Source of the DNA: Phyllostachys edulis
Lineage: Eukaryota; Streptophyta; Magnoliopsida; Poales; Poaceae
Direction of reading: 5' to 3'
Length of the DNA: 64,000 bases
Assembly: GCA_036346405.1 (NCBI GenBank)
Contig: CM070553.1
Location: 70,893,686-70,957,685 of the forward strand
In this document: in pieces, positions 25,088-37,420 of the stretch
Numbering within the stretch: the first letter of the stretch is position 1
Layout of the letters: every line of letters begins with the position of its first letter
Notes under the pieces: generated by a model
Databases searched by the model: none
The model's input: only the letters and a program-made list of their open reading frames with translations
What the model was told of the DNA's origin: nothing
Position numbers and translations under genes: made by a program

Positions 25088-26741
25088 AGCAAGCCATGGG
25101 TAAGGTATGCAAATAGCATTATGCACGGCTTGACAATGAGAGCTGTATGGTTAGTTTGCAGAAGGCTAAGCTTGACAGTAAATAATATAATAGATTGCAA
25201 AGCTCAAGTTTAGAAAACATAATACATAAGTACATTTGATTTTCAAAGGGGACAGTGAGCACCCACTCACACCCAAGGCACCAACCCAAACCTCTCTGGA
25301 GCACACACTCCAGAGCACCACAAGACCAGCCCCTGGACCACTTTGTGAGCCAGCCATGACCCCCTCTGGAGCCGGCCAAGGTCTCTTCAAGGTAAAATCC
25401 ATGACCTCTCACCAAAGCGCCCAGGAGGAACACCATTTCACAAACAGAATTCTACCCCTCATTCGAAATCTCTGGGCATGTCCATAACCGAGGACGCGGC
25501 TATTCGAATAGATTTACACTCTGTAGAGGTGTAAAACTTTACCCACAAGAGGTAGTCGCTTGATATTACACACGTTACCTTAGACATGTGAATCAAGTGG
25601 AGACCACCACTGGCCTTTTACAAGGACCTCGCTCGACTCGACCACCAACATTAAGGTTTCGCCATCACAGTGTGCGTATAGCACTCGGTGGCCCCCTCTT
25701 AAGCCGTGGTGAACTAAGCACCTCCTCTACCTTGGAACCGAATCAGAACAAGACCAATTATTACTCCCGGTCCACCCCATAATGGACATGTGGTTGCACG
25801 AAAAGGCCCAGATCAATGACTCCCAAGGTTCAGTCCTTAATTGTTGCTCAGGCAAGGCTTCCACAAACCCAATGTGACCCCGAGCTCTACAACTCTGGGG
25901 CACCCAGGTGACCCCATAGCACCAACATATGGAGCCCCTAGATGACTCCATAGCACCAACATATGGAGCACCCACTACTCGCACCTTGCCAACTTTCCCG
26001 AGCATAAAACAGTTTTTGGGTTCAACCTGGCTAAGACCACCCAGTCCTAGCACTGCAAATTTTAACAAAGTGGTCTCACACCACAAACAACACAACCTGC
26101 GGCTCCAACCATAGTTGCTTATCAGTGGCACCAACCAAAGTTCCATAGTTCAATTAGTCAAGTTCAACAATAAAAGATGATTCATGAGGAGACCAACGTC
26201 TACTAGAGCAAGGCTAAGCAGGAATGATACCCATGTTGGCTATAGCAATAAGAGGCCAACTAACAGTACCATCCTAAGGCTATCAAAGGTAACATGTCAA
26301 CATGTGGATTACCAAATAGACAAGGAGGCATAAAACCAGTAGGTATTTAACTAGAGCCCAAACCATTTTATACAAATAGCCAATGCAGGTTGTAGTAAAA
26401 CAAAGTACTTTTTGTAAAGATAGGTTCAAAATGATCAAGGACCACGACTTGCCTTCAGTGGCGAGCTGCTGAACTTCAACTGGGGCTGCTGGGTCACCGA
26501 GCTCCTCAGCGCCAACGGAATCTACACGGCGCAAAAAGAAACAACTAAATAAAGCAGCTCCAAAAGGAAACCGAAAAGAACTAGCAAGAATAGAAAGAAA
26601 AGATCCACAGAAGGGGAGGTCCAACAAGGGGAAGGAGGTCCAAAACCGAAGGGGTCCCAGAGGAGCAAGGAGAGCTTCTCCAGAACCGAGAGAGAGGGAG
26701 AAGAAATGACGAACAAGGAGGAAATGGGTGCCCTTGGTGCT

Positions 26742-26749
26742 CTATTTAA
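26742..26749 (-). promoter_or_regulatory. TATA-like box of the reverse family-B solo LTR
   Basis: TTAAATAG on the minus strand. All GACCTCC arrays of this LTR lie upstream of it in element orientation. Confidence 0.35.
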
Positions 26750-26989
26750 GGCAAAAGGGAGAATAGGAGCACCATCAAAAGGGACGCCCAGATTCAAGGC
26801 ATTAGTACAAAAGGTACACTGCCAAAGGTACGAAAAAGGGGCTTGAAACAGGTCTAAGGAGGTAACAAAAGGTAGAAAAAGGTACAAAGGTAGGTGACAA
26901 CATTTAATGTGACTCAACCCACATCAAATACACTTAAGGCTACCAAGGGAGCCAGTCAAAAGGTGCACAGACCAGTCAAAGGGCATGGT

Positions 26990-27735
26990 CCACGGTCCAA
27001 AGAGGAGATCCAAGGAGGAGGTCCAAGGAGGAGATCCTGCGAGGAGGTCCAACGAGGAGATCCAAGGACAAACAGGGAGGTCTGAGGGCAGGAGGTCCTG
27101 AGACAAACAAGGAGGTCTAGACCACAAAGGTCCAAACACAAAGGAGGAGGTCTAGACCACAAAGGTCTAAACACAAAGGAGGAGGTCTAGACCACAAAGG
27201 TCTAAACACAAAAGAGGAGGTCTGAACCTAAGGGAGGTCCAAACACAACACAGGGAGGTCTGAACCTAAAGGAGGTCCAAATGCAACAGGGAGGTCTAGA
27301 GGTCTACGGACAGGAGGTCCAAAAGACACAACACAAGGAGGTCCTAATCAAAAGGGATACTCTGGACTAGGAGGGTGGTCTTCACAAAAAGACCAGTAAG
27401 GATCGAGGAGGTGGTCCTTGCAAAACAGCCAGGAAGAGGTCCTGGGAACAAAAGAAAACGCGCAGCAAAGCAGGGCCATTTGATTAGAATCGGGCGGTCC
27501 ATAAAGGAAAGGAACGTTTGGACCATCCAAACGTTATATCTCAGTTGAGCCGTTCGATATGGACCGGGCGACCCACACACCTGAGAACGTTCGGACCAGC
27601 CGAACCTTGCATCTCGATCGGGCCATCCAAAAAGGATCAGACGACCCACGAGTGAGAAAGGCGCGGGATTGGCTCGGACTACGCGAGGGGTGAGGGAGGT
27701 CCAAAACCAAAAGGAGATCCAACGGAGGAAATCCA
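26990..27735 (-). repeat. Degenerate GGAGGTC units beside the minisatellite
   Basis: Irregular 17-40 bp units such as GGAGGTCTAGACCACAAAGG repeated three to four times at 27110-27200, and hairpin-like GGTCTT...AAAGACC units at 27370-27420. The less regular edge of the array. Confidence 0.75.
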
Positions 27736-27739
27736 AAGG

Positions 27740-29385
27740 GGAGGTCCTGGACGGCTAAGATCTCCAGAGAGGAGGTCCTAACGGATGGATCTACACAAGG
27801 GGGAGGTCTGAGCGGCTAAGATCTCCAGAGAGGAGGTCCTAACGGCCAGATCTCAGCAAGGGGGAGGTCTGAGCGGTCAAGATCTCCAGAGAGGAGGTCC
27901 TAACGGCCAGATCTCAACAAGGGGAGGTCTGAGCGGTCAAGATCTCCAGAGAGGAGGTCCTAATGGCCAGATCTCAACAAGGGGGAGGTCTGAGCGGTCG
28001 GATCTCCAGAGAGGAGGTCCTAACGGCCAGATCTCAACAAGGGAGGTCTGAGCGGTCGGATCTCCAGAGAGGTCATAACGCCAGATCTCAACAAGGGAGG
28101 TCTCGAGCGGTCAGATCTCGAGAGGAGGTCCTAACGGCGATCTCAACAAGGGGAGGTCGAGAGGAGGTCCTAACGGCGAGATCTCAACAAGGGGAGGTCT
28201 CGAGCGGTCAAGATCTCCAGAGAGGAGGCCCTAACGGCCAGATCTCAACAAGGGGAGGTCTGAGTGGTCAAGATCTCCAGAGAGGAGGCCCTAACGGCGG
28301 ATCTCAACAAGGGGAGGTCTGAGCGGTCAAGATCTCGAGAGAGGAGGCCCTAACGGCCGATCTCAACAAGGGGAGGTCTGAGCGGTCAGATCTCGAGAGG
28401 AGGTCCTAACGGCCGATCTCAACAAGGGGAGGTTTGAGCGGTCGGATCTCCAGAGAGGAGGTCCTAACGGCCAGATCTCAACAAGGGGAGGCCTGAGTGG
28501 TCGATCTCGGAGAGGAGGTCCTAACGCCAGATCTCAACAAGGGGAGGTCTGAGCGGTCAGATCTCGAGAGAGGAGGTCCTAACGCCAGATCTCAACAAGG
28601 GAGGTCTGAGCGGTCAAGATCTCCAGAGAGGAGGTCCTAACGGCCAGATCTCAACAAGGGGACGTCTGGCGGTCAGATCTCGAGAGAGGAGGTCCTAACG
28701 GCGAGATCTCAACAAGGGGAGGTCTCGAGCGGTCAGATCTCTGAGAGGAGGTCCTAATGGCCAGATCTGAACAAGGGGGAGGTCTGAGCTGTCAGGATCT
28801 CCAGAGAGGAGGTCCTAACGGCCAGATCTCAATAAGGGGAGGTCTGAGCGGTCAGGATCTCCAGAGAGGAGGTCCTAACGGCCAGATCTCAACAAGGGGG
28901 AGGTCTGAGCGGTCAGGATCTCCAGAGAGGAGGTCCTAACGGCCAGATCTCAACAAGGGGAGGTTTGAGCGGTCGAGATCTCCAGAGAGGAGGTCCGAAC
29001 GGCCAGATCTCAACAAGGGGAGGTCTGAGCGGTCGAGATCTCTAGAGAGGAGGTCCTAACGGCCAGATCTCAACAAGGGGAGGTCTGAGCGGTCGAGATC
29101 TCCAGAGAGGAGGTCCTAACGGCCAGATCTCATCAAGGGGAGGTCTGAGCGGTCAAGATCTCCAGAGAGGAGGTCCTAATGGCCAGATCTCAACAAGGGG
29201 AGGTCTGAGCGGTCACAATCTTCAGAGAGGAGGTCCTAACGGCCAGATCTCAACAAGGGGAGGTCTGAGCGGTCAAGATCTCCAGAGAGAAGGTCCTAAC
29301 GGCCAGATCTCAACAAGGGGAGGTCTGAGCGGTCAAGATCTCCAGAGAGGAGGTCCTAACGGCCAGATCTCAACAAGGGGGAGGT
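27740..29385 (-). repeat. 60-bp minisatellite, about 27 units
   Basis: Strict 60-bp period, best seen from 29041 to 29380. Each unit is two related 30-bp halves: one with GGAGGTCCTAACGGCCAGAT, the other with GGAGGTCTGAGCGGTCAAGA. Halves share GGAGGTC, a CGG and GATCTC. Units at 28060-28760 carry small deletions; those at 28800-29380 are nearly identical, so that end was amplified most recently. Confidence 0.97.
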
Positions 29386-30074
29386 CTGAACAGAAAGAGA
29401 TTCAAACCAACAAAGAGGAGGTCTGGACTAAGGGAAGTCCAAACAGAAAGGTACAAGGAAAAGGTCCAAAGATCAAAGAGGTTTGAAACACAAACCTGAG
29501 CTGGTCTAAACTCAAAAGAGAGGACTTAGACCAACAAAAAGGGGGGGGGGGTCCGAGCAAGGAAAGGTCTAGCCCAAAGGAGGTCTGGGCCGAGAGAGAG
29601 AGAACGAGAGAAGAGATCCAGACACAAAAGAGGTCTGAAAAGGAAAAGCCAAACACAAGGGCACACAGAGCAGAAAGAGGGAGAAAGGGAAAACTCCAAC
29701 AAACAACAGAAGGCACCGAACAGATTTAGTTCAAGTTTGGTTTAATCAATTAAAGCTCTTTTGAAAACTCAAGTTAAGCTTTGAACTCTCACCAAAACCA
29801 AATGGTTATTATTTTTAAAAGCTTTTCAAAACTCCGGAAAAACAGGACGCTACAGTTAGTCACTTCCAGGATTGTTGTTGTCATCTATCTATTGTTATTA
29901 TGTTGTTGTCTCGCTGTTATTTGCAAAGTAAAAATGAATTGCAAAACTGCTTTGAATCTATTTAATTATTGCAACTGAAAACTTGCTTTATGCTGAAAAC
30001 AACTTACAGCCTCCACTTAAATAAGCTTGCATGTAGCATATGTATAGGTCTGTTACACTACACGTAAGTCTTGC

Positions 30075-30092
30075 GAGTACATTTTTGTACTC
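30075..30092 (+). promoter_or_regulatory. LTR stem-loop, copy 4
   Basis: Arms GAGTAC and GTACTC, six-base loop (ATTTTT), in the last segment of the outer LTR. Confidence 0.6.
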
Positions 30093-30523
30093 ATTTGCTT
30101 TGCTTAACTTATTTGTTGCAGAGGAGGTGGAGCCCCAAGGGCCCTACTTTTGTGAGATGTGCTGTGGTTGGGACGACTAGCTTGGCGGCCCGGTCGGTTG
30201 CCTTGTGGGCTTTAGGCAAACCGTATGGCTTTTGTTTATCGCCATCTTATGGCTTTTGCTTCTGCTGTTATTTATCTTTCTTAGTTGTTATTTGGCCGGT
30301 CGGCCTCTTTTGTAATAACTCTCTATTATGTATGTCTTTGGTTAATCTAGTTCGTGTTTTGGTTCTATGTCTTGTATGAAATTGATGCATGATTTTGTAA
30401 AGGGGTGTGTATACTGCATTTCTGGGAAGTATACATATCTCGAAGACACAGGTTATTTTGTTTGTGATGCTAGGGTCAATGGATGACTAAGCATTACAAG
30501 CCAAATAAGCCGGGGTCCTCACA

Positions 30524-31400
30524 GTGTGAACTAAGGGCATAAATGGGTTCATAATAAGCTTGCGCACCTTCCGGTAGTGGTGGCGGCAGCTGAGCCGGCC
30601 TAGAACGGCGACGAGGTAGAGATGGGCGGTGGTGCCCCTACAGTGTATGTGCATGTGCCAAAAGAGCTCCGTAGTGTGTAAACAAGAGTGTGCATTAGCT
30701 ATTGTAAGGTGCACTAAAGCTTACCAAGGCGACAAGGAGACCGGAGAAGCTCGGGGAAGGTCTAGCGGTAGTAATGGCGGCGGTGGTGATAAGGCTTCAC
30801 GAGGGGAGTAAAACTTGAGCCAAGAAACCGAAATCCAGTGGTTGGGTAAGCTTGAGTGAGTTCCGGAGATGGTGACATGGTAAAGAATCGAGGAATGCAT
30901 TACCAGATCGACAACGGGGCTAAAAGGGGTGTTCTTGGCCAACAAAAGGGGAAATCCGAGATTCACAAGCTCCTGTGAATCCAAGCACGAATTGACTTAG
31001 GAGAAAACTTGATCATGCTCTAAGACATGATATAGTGCACAAGATTGAGATAGAAACTTACTGGAGACACGATTTTGGGAAGAGTTGTAGGCGCGGGCGC
31101 GCTATGGAACCGCAAAGAGCACGGTGGTGACCCGGAACCTACAAGCAACCACAAGGGTTCCAATGAGCTTGAATGGAAAAGGGATGGCGAGTAGAAGCTC
31201 AGGGAGTTGGATGCGCGGACTTTACCGAAGAATCAAGCAAATGCGAGCTCCTCCTTCCTCAGCCCCGAGAGGAAGAATGGCTGAAATAGAGGAGGGAGAG
31301 GGGGGGGGGGTATTATCCTCGGGTGATGAAGGAAATGGCAACGGGACGAAACGGTGATGCACAGGAGTGGTGGTTCGGGGCGACGGATCCACGGCGTTAG
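30524..31400. other. Unassigned segment between two long LTRs
   Basis: GC-moderate sequence without a recognised gene. It looks like the U3/leader part of a reverse LTR and may be the far side of the family-C LTR at 11560-13186, but I cannot prove it. It contains a G-run of ten near 31301-31310. Confidence 0.35.
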
Positions 31401-31835
31401 TGTGAGCACCCGGATTTATTAAGCTCATAATACTTAGTCATCCAATTGACCCTAGTATTATCAACCAAATAAACCAGTCTCGAGAGATGTATACTCCCGA
31501 ATGCAAGATACATACCTCACAACAAAAGAATGTATCAATTCCATACAACACATAGTACATAAGCAACAAACCGAAGTTAATATACATAAAGGATAGTTAT
31601 TACAAAGAGAGGCCGACCGCCAAATAACAACGAGTACAACTAAGATAACAATGAAGCAAAAGTGCCATAAAGATGGCTATAACACAAAGCCAATCGGTGT
31701 GCCTTAACCCCAAGGCATCGACCGACCGCCAAGCTAGTCGTCAAGAAGTCGCAACACGTAGCACAAAAGAGAGGCTCAAGGAGCTCCCTTCTTCCTCTGC
31801 AACAAAAGCCACAAAATGCCACAACCCCAGCAGAT

Positions 31836-31852
31836 GAGTACATAAAGTACTC
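31836..31852 (-). promoter_or_regulatory. LTR stem-loop, copy 5
   Basis: Arms GAGTAC and GTACTC, five-base loop (ATAAA). Confidence 0.6.
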
Positions 31853-33829
31853 CGCAAGACTTACGTGTGAGATAACAGAACTATAAATAGCTACATGCAA
31901 GCTTTATTTAAGTGGATGAGGCTTTGGACTCATTTTAGCATAAAGCAAGTTTCATTTGCAATAACATAATAGATTCAAGGCAATTTGGCAAAGCATTTTA
32001 ATTGTTGAAATAACAACGAGATAAATAACATAGTAACAACAACAAGAACAACACGGAAGTGACTAACCCAATAGTCACCACAACAATAGCATGAACTCCC
32101 GCTCATACCAACCATGTCAAGTTTTAATTAAAGGTTGTAGTCTAATTCTTACGGAAATAACCAAGCGTGTCCATAACCTAGGGCGAGCCTATTCAATAGT
32201 TTTATCCTGCGCAGGGTGTACCAATGTACCCACACGTCGACCGCCTTTCCTTTAAGCACACTACCTTAGGTGTGCCGACACATTAAGTCCTACGAGACAT
32301 TTCCAATGGATGATGCTAATTGACCCAAGACAACCCACGGGGATAAGGACACAATAGACAGCCTAACCGGCCTGCTACTGTTCCATTCCCACACCACACA
32401 CCCACACATTTTATCTTTAAAACACACCAACCGAGCGACCCCAATTAGCACCGCCCAAAGTACTTAGTCAAGAGAGGTCCCATATCCCCCTCGTGTGGTT
32501 AGCACGCATAATTGCTTGGATCAATGGCGCAAGAATTCGGTCCTTGTTGACTCAGGCATACCACCACATCCAAAAACCACACCATCCATCCAATATGCCC
32601 AAGTCTAAATCAATCTTGTATTTTCAGTTTTTGATTTTACAAATTAACCAAAGCACAAGTGCTGGACATATAGGAGTAATAATCAGTTTTGAATGATCAA
32701 GACCATCGACTAAGTCGATGATCGCCCATTACTACCGCACTAAGCATGTCTAAGCAAAGAGAAAACGCAACTACTAAGTGATAAGAGCTCATCCAACGAA
32801 CTCCCACCACAGCAAATAACCTAGGCTCATGGTAGTAGAGGATGAACAATTCCTACAGATTATGCAACTATAGGATTACTAGCGACATTTAACACAAAGC
32901 AGCATGCATACATAGAAGTAAAACAATATATTAAGCTTTAAAGTAATGGGACAACGATGGAATGGTCAAACTGCTTGCCTTGATGTTGCTGGCCAAGTTG
33001 TGGCAGAGGGTCACTCTCGGGATCACCACAAATGTCGAAGCCTAACGGAGAAAGCGAGAAAGAACCGATAAGAACGACGAAAAACCAAAAAGACGCAACA
33101 GAGAAACTTCTCCGAATGCTATGAAAATTTTACAGCAGCAAGACAATGATTTATCATGAATTTAGCAACAAGAACCAATTGATTTGGATTCTTAATGCAA
33201 AAGATATGATGAAATCAATTCTGCTCAGCCTATTAATACCAAACTGCACTATTCACTAATTTAATTATGAGGCAACAATTTCTAGAACAGAGGTGAAGCT
33301 GAAATTTTTACTGTAAAACCAGCACCTCATGAGATGAATAACACAATTGAGTTCACCTCATTTGGAGCTATTATGCACTTTCTACAAATTTTCAAAAACA
33401 AGAACTTGAACAAAATTATAATGCACAAGTCCTTATTTTCATAACAGCAACATGCTCAAAACTAATGTTCACAGTAAGTTCATTAATAGAGGAAACCAAC
33501 AAAGTTGGTCTCACCCAAAAATAATCTACAGCGCATTAGTTATGTATTTTACAAGTTAAGCATTAATTTGAGTGTATATTTAAAGTGAGTTTTAAAATCT
33601 AAAGGCAAAACTGTGCTCTGGAGCTGAACTCAACTTACAATCATTTTTGGATTAAAGTCAAGTTCCAGACAGAGCTAACACAATTTGAATGACCTTATTT
33701 GGGTTTAGAATGAAAAAGATATGCAATTCTAAAGCTATACCTTATTTCAGTTTATACTTAGGAGTTCACTGGAATTTCTAAAACCAGAAATACAAGGGAG
33801 GACGTGAGCCACAGATCATAGATCTAACG

Positions 33830-36060
33830 GCTCAGGACCTCCCAGGAGAACAACGCACACGCGCTCACGAGGTCCAGAGGTCCTGGACCTCCTAGCAATG
33901 CACATGCGCGAGGTGAGGGGAGGTCGTGGCCGTAGATGGAGAATCCAACGGACCACAACGATGAGGGGAGGTCCGGGACGGACCAGATCTAAAGGGGGAG
34001 GTCCTCAACGGTGAGATGACCTCGAGGAGGTCCTACGCAGAGATCTAACGTCCACACCTCCGTGGAGGTCCGGACGGCCACGATCGCGCAAGGGAGGTCT
34101 TGGGCGCTCCAGATCTCCTCGGGAGGTCATGGACGCCCCAGATCTCGCGACCACGTGCTTGCGCCGCACACACGCGTTCGGACAAGAGTTTAATGCACGC
34201 GGGACACCAGGAGGTCCGCGCGCGGGAGGCCTTAATTGCGCGCGATAAAGGGCGGATTTAAGGACATCAAGACACAACCAATGATTGCGAGATTGAGCAA
34301 TTGATGACCGCATTAAACACGGCGGATCTCGTCCTAAAACGACAACGGTGCTGCCGTGTCCGACAAAGACCCGAGCTCAAGGATTTGGTTCTCGCCGCGA
34401 TGTAGACCTCGCCGGGCGACATCCATCGAAACCGTTGGGTCCGCAATAACCATGCGCACCAACGGACCTCCTCTCAACGGCGGCGACGTTTTGAACGCCG
34501 GCGAGCCGAGAGAGGCAAAATGAAGGCCAAGACGGCCAAAACCGAAATGCATAAACAAGCTCCGCGCGACATTCAAGCGTGTGCCAAGAAAAGCTCCGCG
34601 ACATCATTCAAGCGGGTGCCAGCAGCTAAGGGACTAACAGGAGGTACCTGGAGGTCCTAAGGTGCTGGGGAAGTGGAGGAAGGTGAAGACCGGAGCTGAG
34701 GAAAATGAGGTTGCTCCACGGCTACAGCTCCAGCTCCAAGATCCCCTTTGGCCACTTCCTTGTCCACCGAGGAGCTTCAAGCTCCAGCAATGGCGGCCAA
34801 GGAAGCTTTGGTGGTTTAGAGCTTACAGCACAGGGGTGTAAGCCAAGGAACAATGGTGTGCAAAGGAAGCCAACGGCACAGTGGGGGAGGCTTTATACTT
34901 AGGGCACAGGAGGTCGTGGACCACTGGCTAAGCTCATGGTGAGCTTGGCCCATGGGAGGTCCATGGCTTGGACAAGACACAAGGTTGACAAGGTGCAGGC
35001 CTGTGCTGACCAGAGAGGCGGAAGGCTGACCTGCATTAAATGCGGGTCAGCAAAGAGTTGTTAAAAGTACACAGTGTCAGGCGTGCATTAACTCCCCGCT
35101 CAGGAGCTCGCAGGCATGACCATGGAAGGAGAAGAACAGGGGAGGTCTTTATGACCGTTGGATAAGACCATGGGGAGGTCCTAACCATCGGATGACAATT
35201 TTGAACCGTTACGCTCAAAGGACTGGGAGGAGGTCCCAGCCACACGATCAAGGATGGGGAGGTCGTGGCCCTCCGATTTCCTTAATGTGTAAGCGCACGT
35301 GGGAAAATGGGACAGGAGGTCCAAAGCGTTGGATTTCAATCCAACGGTGCGGACCTCCTGTGAGGTCTTAACCGCACATGAGCTTAAGAACATGAGGGGG
35401 AGGTCATGGCCTTAGGATTTAAATCCAAGGGCGCACAACCAAAGGGAGGTCTGAGGTTTTGCGTGAAGCGCGAGGGAGGTCAAGACCCTTGGATTTTGAT
35501 CCAACGGTGGTGATCAAAACAGGGGAGGTCCTGAGCCTCGCGCGTGGCGCAAAGGAGGTCTTGAGCGTGCACAACACACAAGGGAGGTCATGGCCTTTAG
35601 ATTTAGATCTAAGGGCAACGACCTCACGTGCGCGGGGAGATCCGATGCGCATAAGACAAAGAGGAGGTCGTGACCGTGGATTTTTAATCCAACGGTGCAC
35701 AACACGAGATAGGGGAGGTCTTGTGCGCTTGATAACGCAGGGAGGTCGTGGGCTGTTGGATCTGATCCAACGGCTACGACCTCGTTTAGGTGGGAGGTTT
35801 GCTTAGTTTAACAGTGAGGGGAGGTCATGGCCATGGATCTTGGATCCAAGGACTACGACCTCAACAAGGTGGGATGTCAAGTGGTTTAACAGCCCGTGGA
35901 GGTTTTTGGGATTTAACACATAGGGGAGGTCATGACCGTAGATCTTTGATCCAACGGTTATGACCTGATGAGGTGAGGAGGTCTTTGCGGTGTTGACCGC
36001 GGAGGAGGTCGTGGCGGTTGGATGTAAATCCAACGGCTGCGACCTGATCAAGGTGGAGAG
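33830..36060 (-). repeat. GACCTCC/palindrome arrays of the reverse LTR
   Basis: Two blocks, 33830-34140 and about 35130-36060, on either side of a TATA-like site at 34891. Units read GGAGGTC on the plus strand with palindromes such as GTTGGATTTCAATCCAAC at 35328-35345. One unit (35597-35612) has the alternative arms TTAGAT/ATCTAA. Confidence 0.88.
34891..34897 (-). promoter_or_regulatory. TATA-like box of the reverse family-A LTR
   Basis: TATAAAG on the minus strand, downstream of the main array in element orientation. Confidence 0.45.
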
Positions 36061-36612
36061 GAGGTCTGCTGGGGTGCAGACACGGTTCGGCTGGATCAGC
36101 TTTGCAAAGTGGCTAGTCCAAGGAACAGTGTAGGCTTTAAAATTTAGTTTTTAACAGCTGAAACTTAGCAGAATTATTTGAGATAGCAAATGAACTCCAA
36201 ATTTGATGAAATTTTAACTGGAGCTTGCTGACAATGAGATTAACCTTGCATAAAATTTCCAGAGGTTATTATGCAATGTATTTTTCTCAGGAAATTCATG
36301 AAGGTTGTTCAAGGATTTGTTTTACCTCCAAAATTTATCAAACAAGTGTTATAACTCATGATATTTTTCAGAGGGGTCCCACAACAACTTTAGGACCAAG
36401 GAAAAATATTTCCAAATGTTTGGCACCAGATTTAGACAATTGGAAAATGAATTTGACTTTTGGTCTACAAGAGCTTTGTGTTTTTGGATTACACAACTCT
36501 TGGACAACAATTACATGAAGGTTTAGGGGTTTTCAAGGTGTGAGAAAAAGTTTTAATTTCTACACCTTAATTATACTTGAACAAACCCTGATTATACAGT
36601 TGGGATGTTACA

Positions 36613-36628
36613 AAATCTCCCCCCCTTA
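36613..36628 (-). other. Polypurine tract of the reverse Gypsy element
   Basis: On the minus strand AAGGGGGGGAGATTT immediately before the LTR start. It primes plus-strand DNA synthesis in LTR elements and confirms that 31401-36612 is the 3' LTR. Confidence 0.85.
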
Positions 36629-36639
36629 CAAAAATCTCG

Positions 36640-37420
36640 TCCGAGATTTGGCTCACTCGATAAAGAAAGATGGATAGTCCGCACGCAGACGATCTTCTCT
36701 TTCCCAAGTAGCCTCATCCTCGAAATGGTTCGACCACTTGAACTTTAAGGAACTTGATGGTCTTATTCCTTGTCCTTCGTTCGGACTCATCGAGTCGCGA
36801 ACAGGTGCTCGCGATAGGTCAAATCTTCACGAACATCGAGAGTTTCCAACGGAGCTTCCTCGCTTGGAACACGAGGCACTTCTTAAGCCGGGACACATGG
36901 AAAACATCATGTACCCCTCAAGTGCAGTGGCAATTCCAACTTATAGGCAACAGCTCCTTCTTCTCGATAACGCGTAGGGACCGACATATCGAGGAGCCAA
37001 CTTGCCCTTGACGCCAAACGTTGATGGCCCTTCAAAGGAGAGACTTTGAGATAAACAAAGTCATTAGGCTCAAAACGCAACTCACGCCGACGGCGATCCG
37101 CATAGCTCTTTTGCTCGATTGAGCTGCGCGCAAACGCCACGAATAAAAGCCGGACTTGGCGCCGGCCTCATTGATTGAGTCCGGGCCAAAGAGAGGTCTC
37201 TCACCGGTCTCGACCAGTTCAACGGGGTTCTACACTTTCTCCCGTACAAGGCCTCAAAAGGTGCCATGCCGAGACTGACCTGAAAGCTGTTGTTATACGA
37301 AAACTCGGCGAATGGCAAGCATTTCTCCCAATGCTTCCCATATGAAAGGACACAAGCACGAAGCATGTCTTCCAAAACCTGGTTGACCCTCTCGGTCTGA
37401 CCATCAGTTTGGGGGTGAAA
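36640..37420 (-). pseudogene. Integrase C-terminal part and chromodomain remnant
   Basis: End of a Gypsy pol. From the break at 37420 the minus strand reads FHPQTDGQTERVNQVLEDML, then LPFAEFSYNNSFQ and APFEALYGRKCRTP, the end of the integrase core. After a shift near 37210 the C-terminal domain appears as YADRRRRELRFEPNDFVYLK. Near 36660-36740, in another frame, KWSNHFEDEATWERED and LRADYPSFF match the end of a chromodomain of the chromovirus type, which in related elements guides integration to marked chromatin. Several frameshifts; the core catalytic D,D,E residues upstream are missing. Non-functional. Confidence 0.88.

Larger units (their letters stand above)
24474..29854 (-). mobile_element. 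Family-B solo LTR, reverse, expanded by a minisatellite
   Basis: Plus-strand ends are TGTGACGACCCACC and GGACGCTACA, flanked by a perfect GTTAG duplication (24469-24473 and 29855-29859). The inverse of its left end matches the LTR end before the E4 primer site at 58910, so orientation is minus. Its 5381 bp exceed the 3043 bp of the E4 LTR because of the repeat arrays at 26990-29600. Palindrome at 25500-25511, stem-loop at 25069-25087, TATA-like site near 26742. Confidence 0.93.
13187..30523 (+). mobile_element. Outer family-A solo LTR, split by two insertions
   Basis: Starts TGTAACATCCCAAG at 13187 and ends GGGGTCCTCACA at 30523. Its own sequence is 13187-14464, 21239-24473 and 29860-30523, about 5.18 kb, close to the 5.21 kb of the intact family-A LTR at 31401-36612. 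It is followed by neither a primer site nor preceded by a polypurine tract, so it is a solo LTR. Flanking pentamers are GGCGT and GTGTG and do not match, unlike the two insertions inside it. The CTATTCGAATA palindrome is at 24334-24344 and the stem-loop at 30075-30092. Confidence 0.85.
31401..37420 (-). mobile_element. Reverse Gypsy element: complete 3' LTR plus pol end
   Basis: 3' LTR 31401-36612 (5212 bp; plus-strand ends TGTGAGCACCCGG and GGGATGTTACA), then a polypurine tract and the end of pol. The element is cut at 37420, inside integrase, where unrelated sequence begins. The left flank is GTTAG at 31396-31400; the partner is not in the window. The LTR is the only uninterrupted family-A LTR here and gives the family length. 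Confidence 0.9.

Noticed and set aside
27963..28939. Open frames with repeated ARSQQG/GQISTRGG motifs
   Set aside because: Direct translation of the 60-bp minisatellite, whose length is a multiple of three.
27740..29385. Regular repeats that could suggest a CRISPR array
   Set aside because: Repeats are adjacent without unique spacers, lie within a site-duplicated LTR, and the surroundings are plant nuclear DNA.
31396..31400. GTTAG flank of the reverse Gypsy as the partner of the GTTAG duplication at 24469/29855
   Set aside because: The 24474-29854 solo LTR already has both its copies; the third GTTAG is coincidence.
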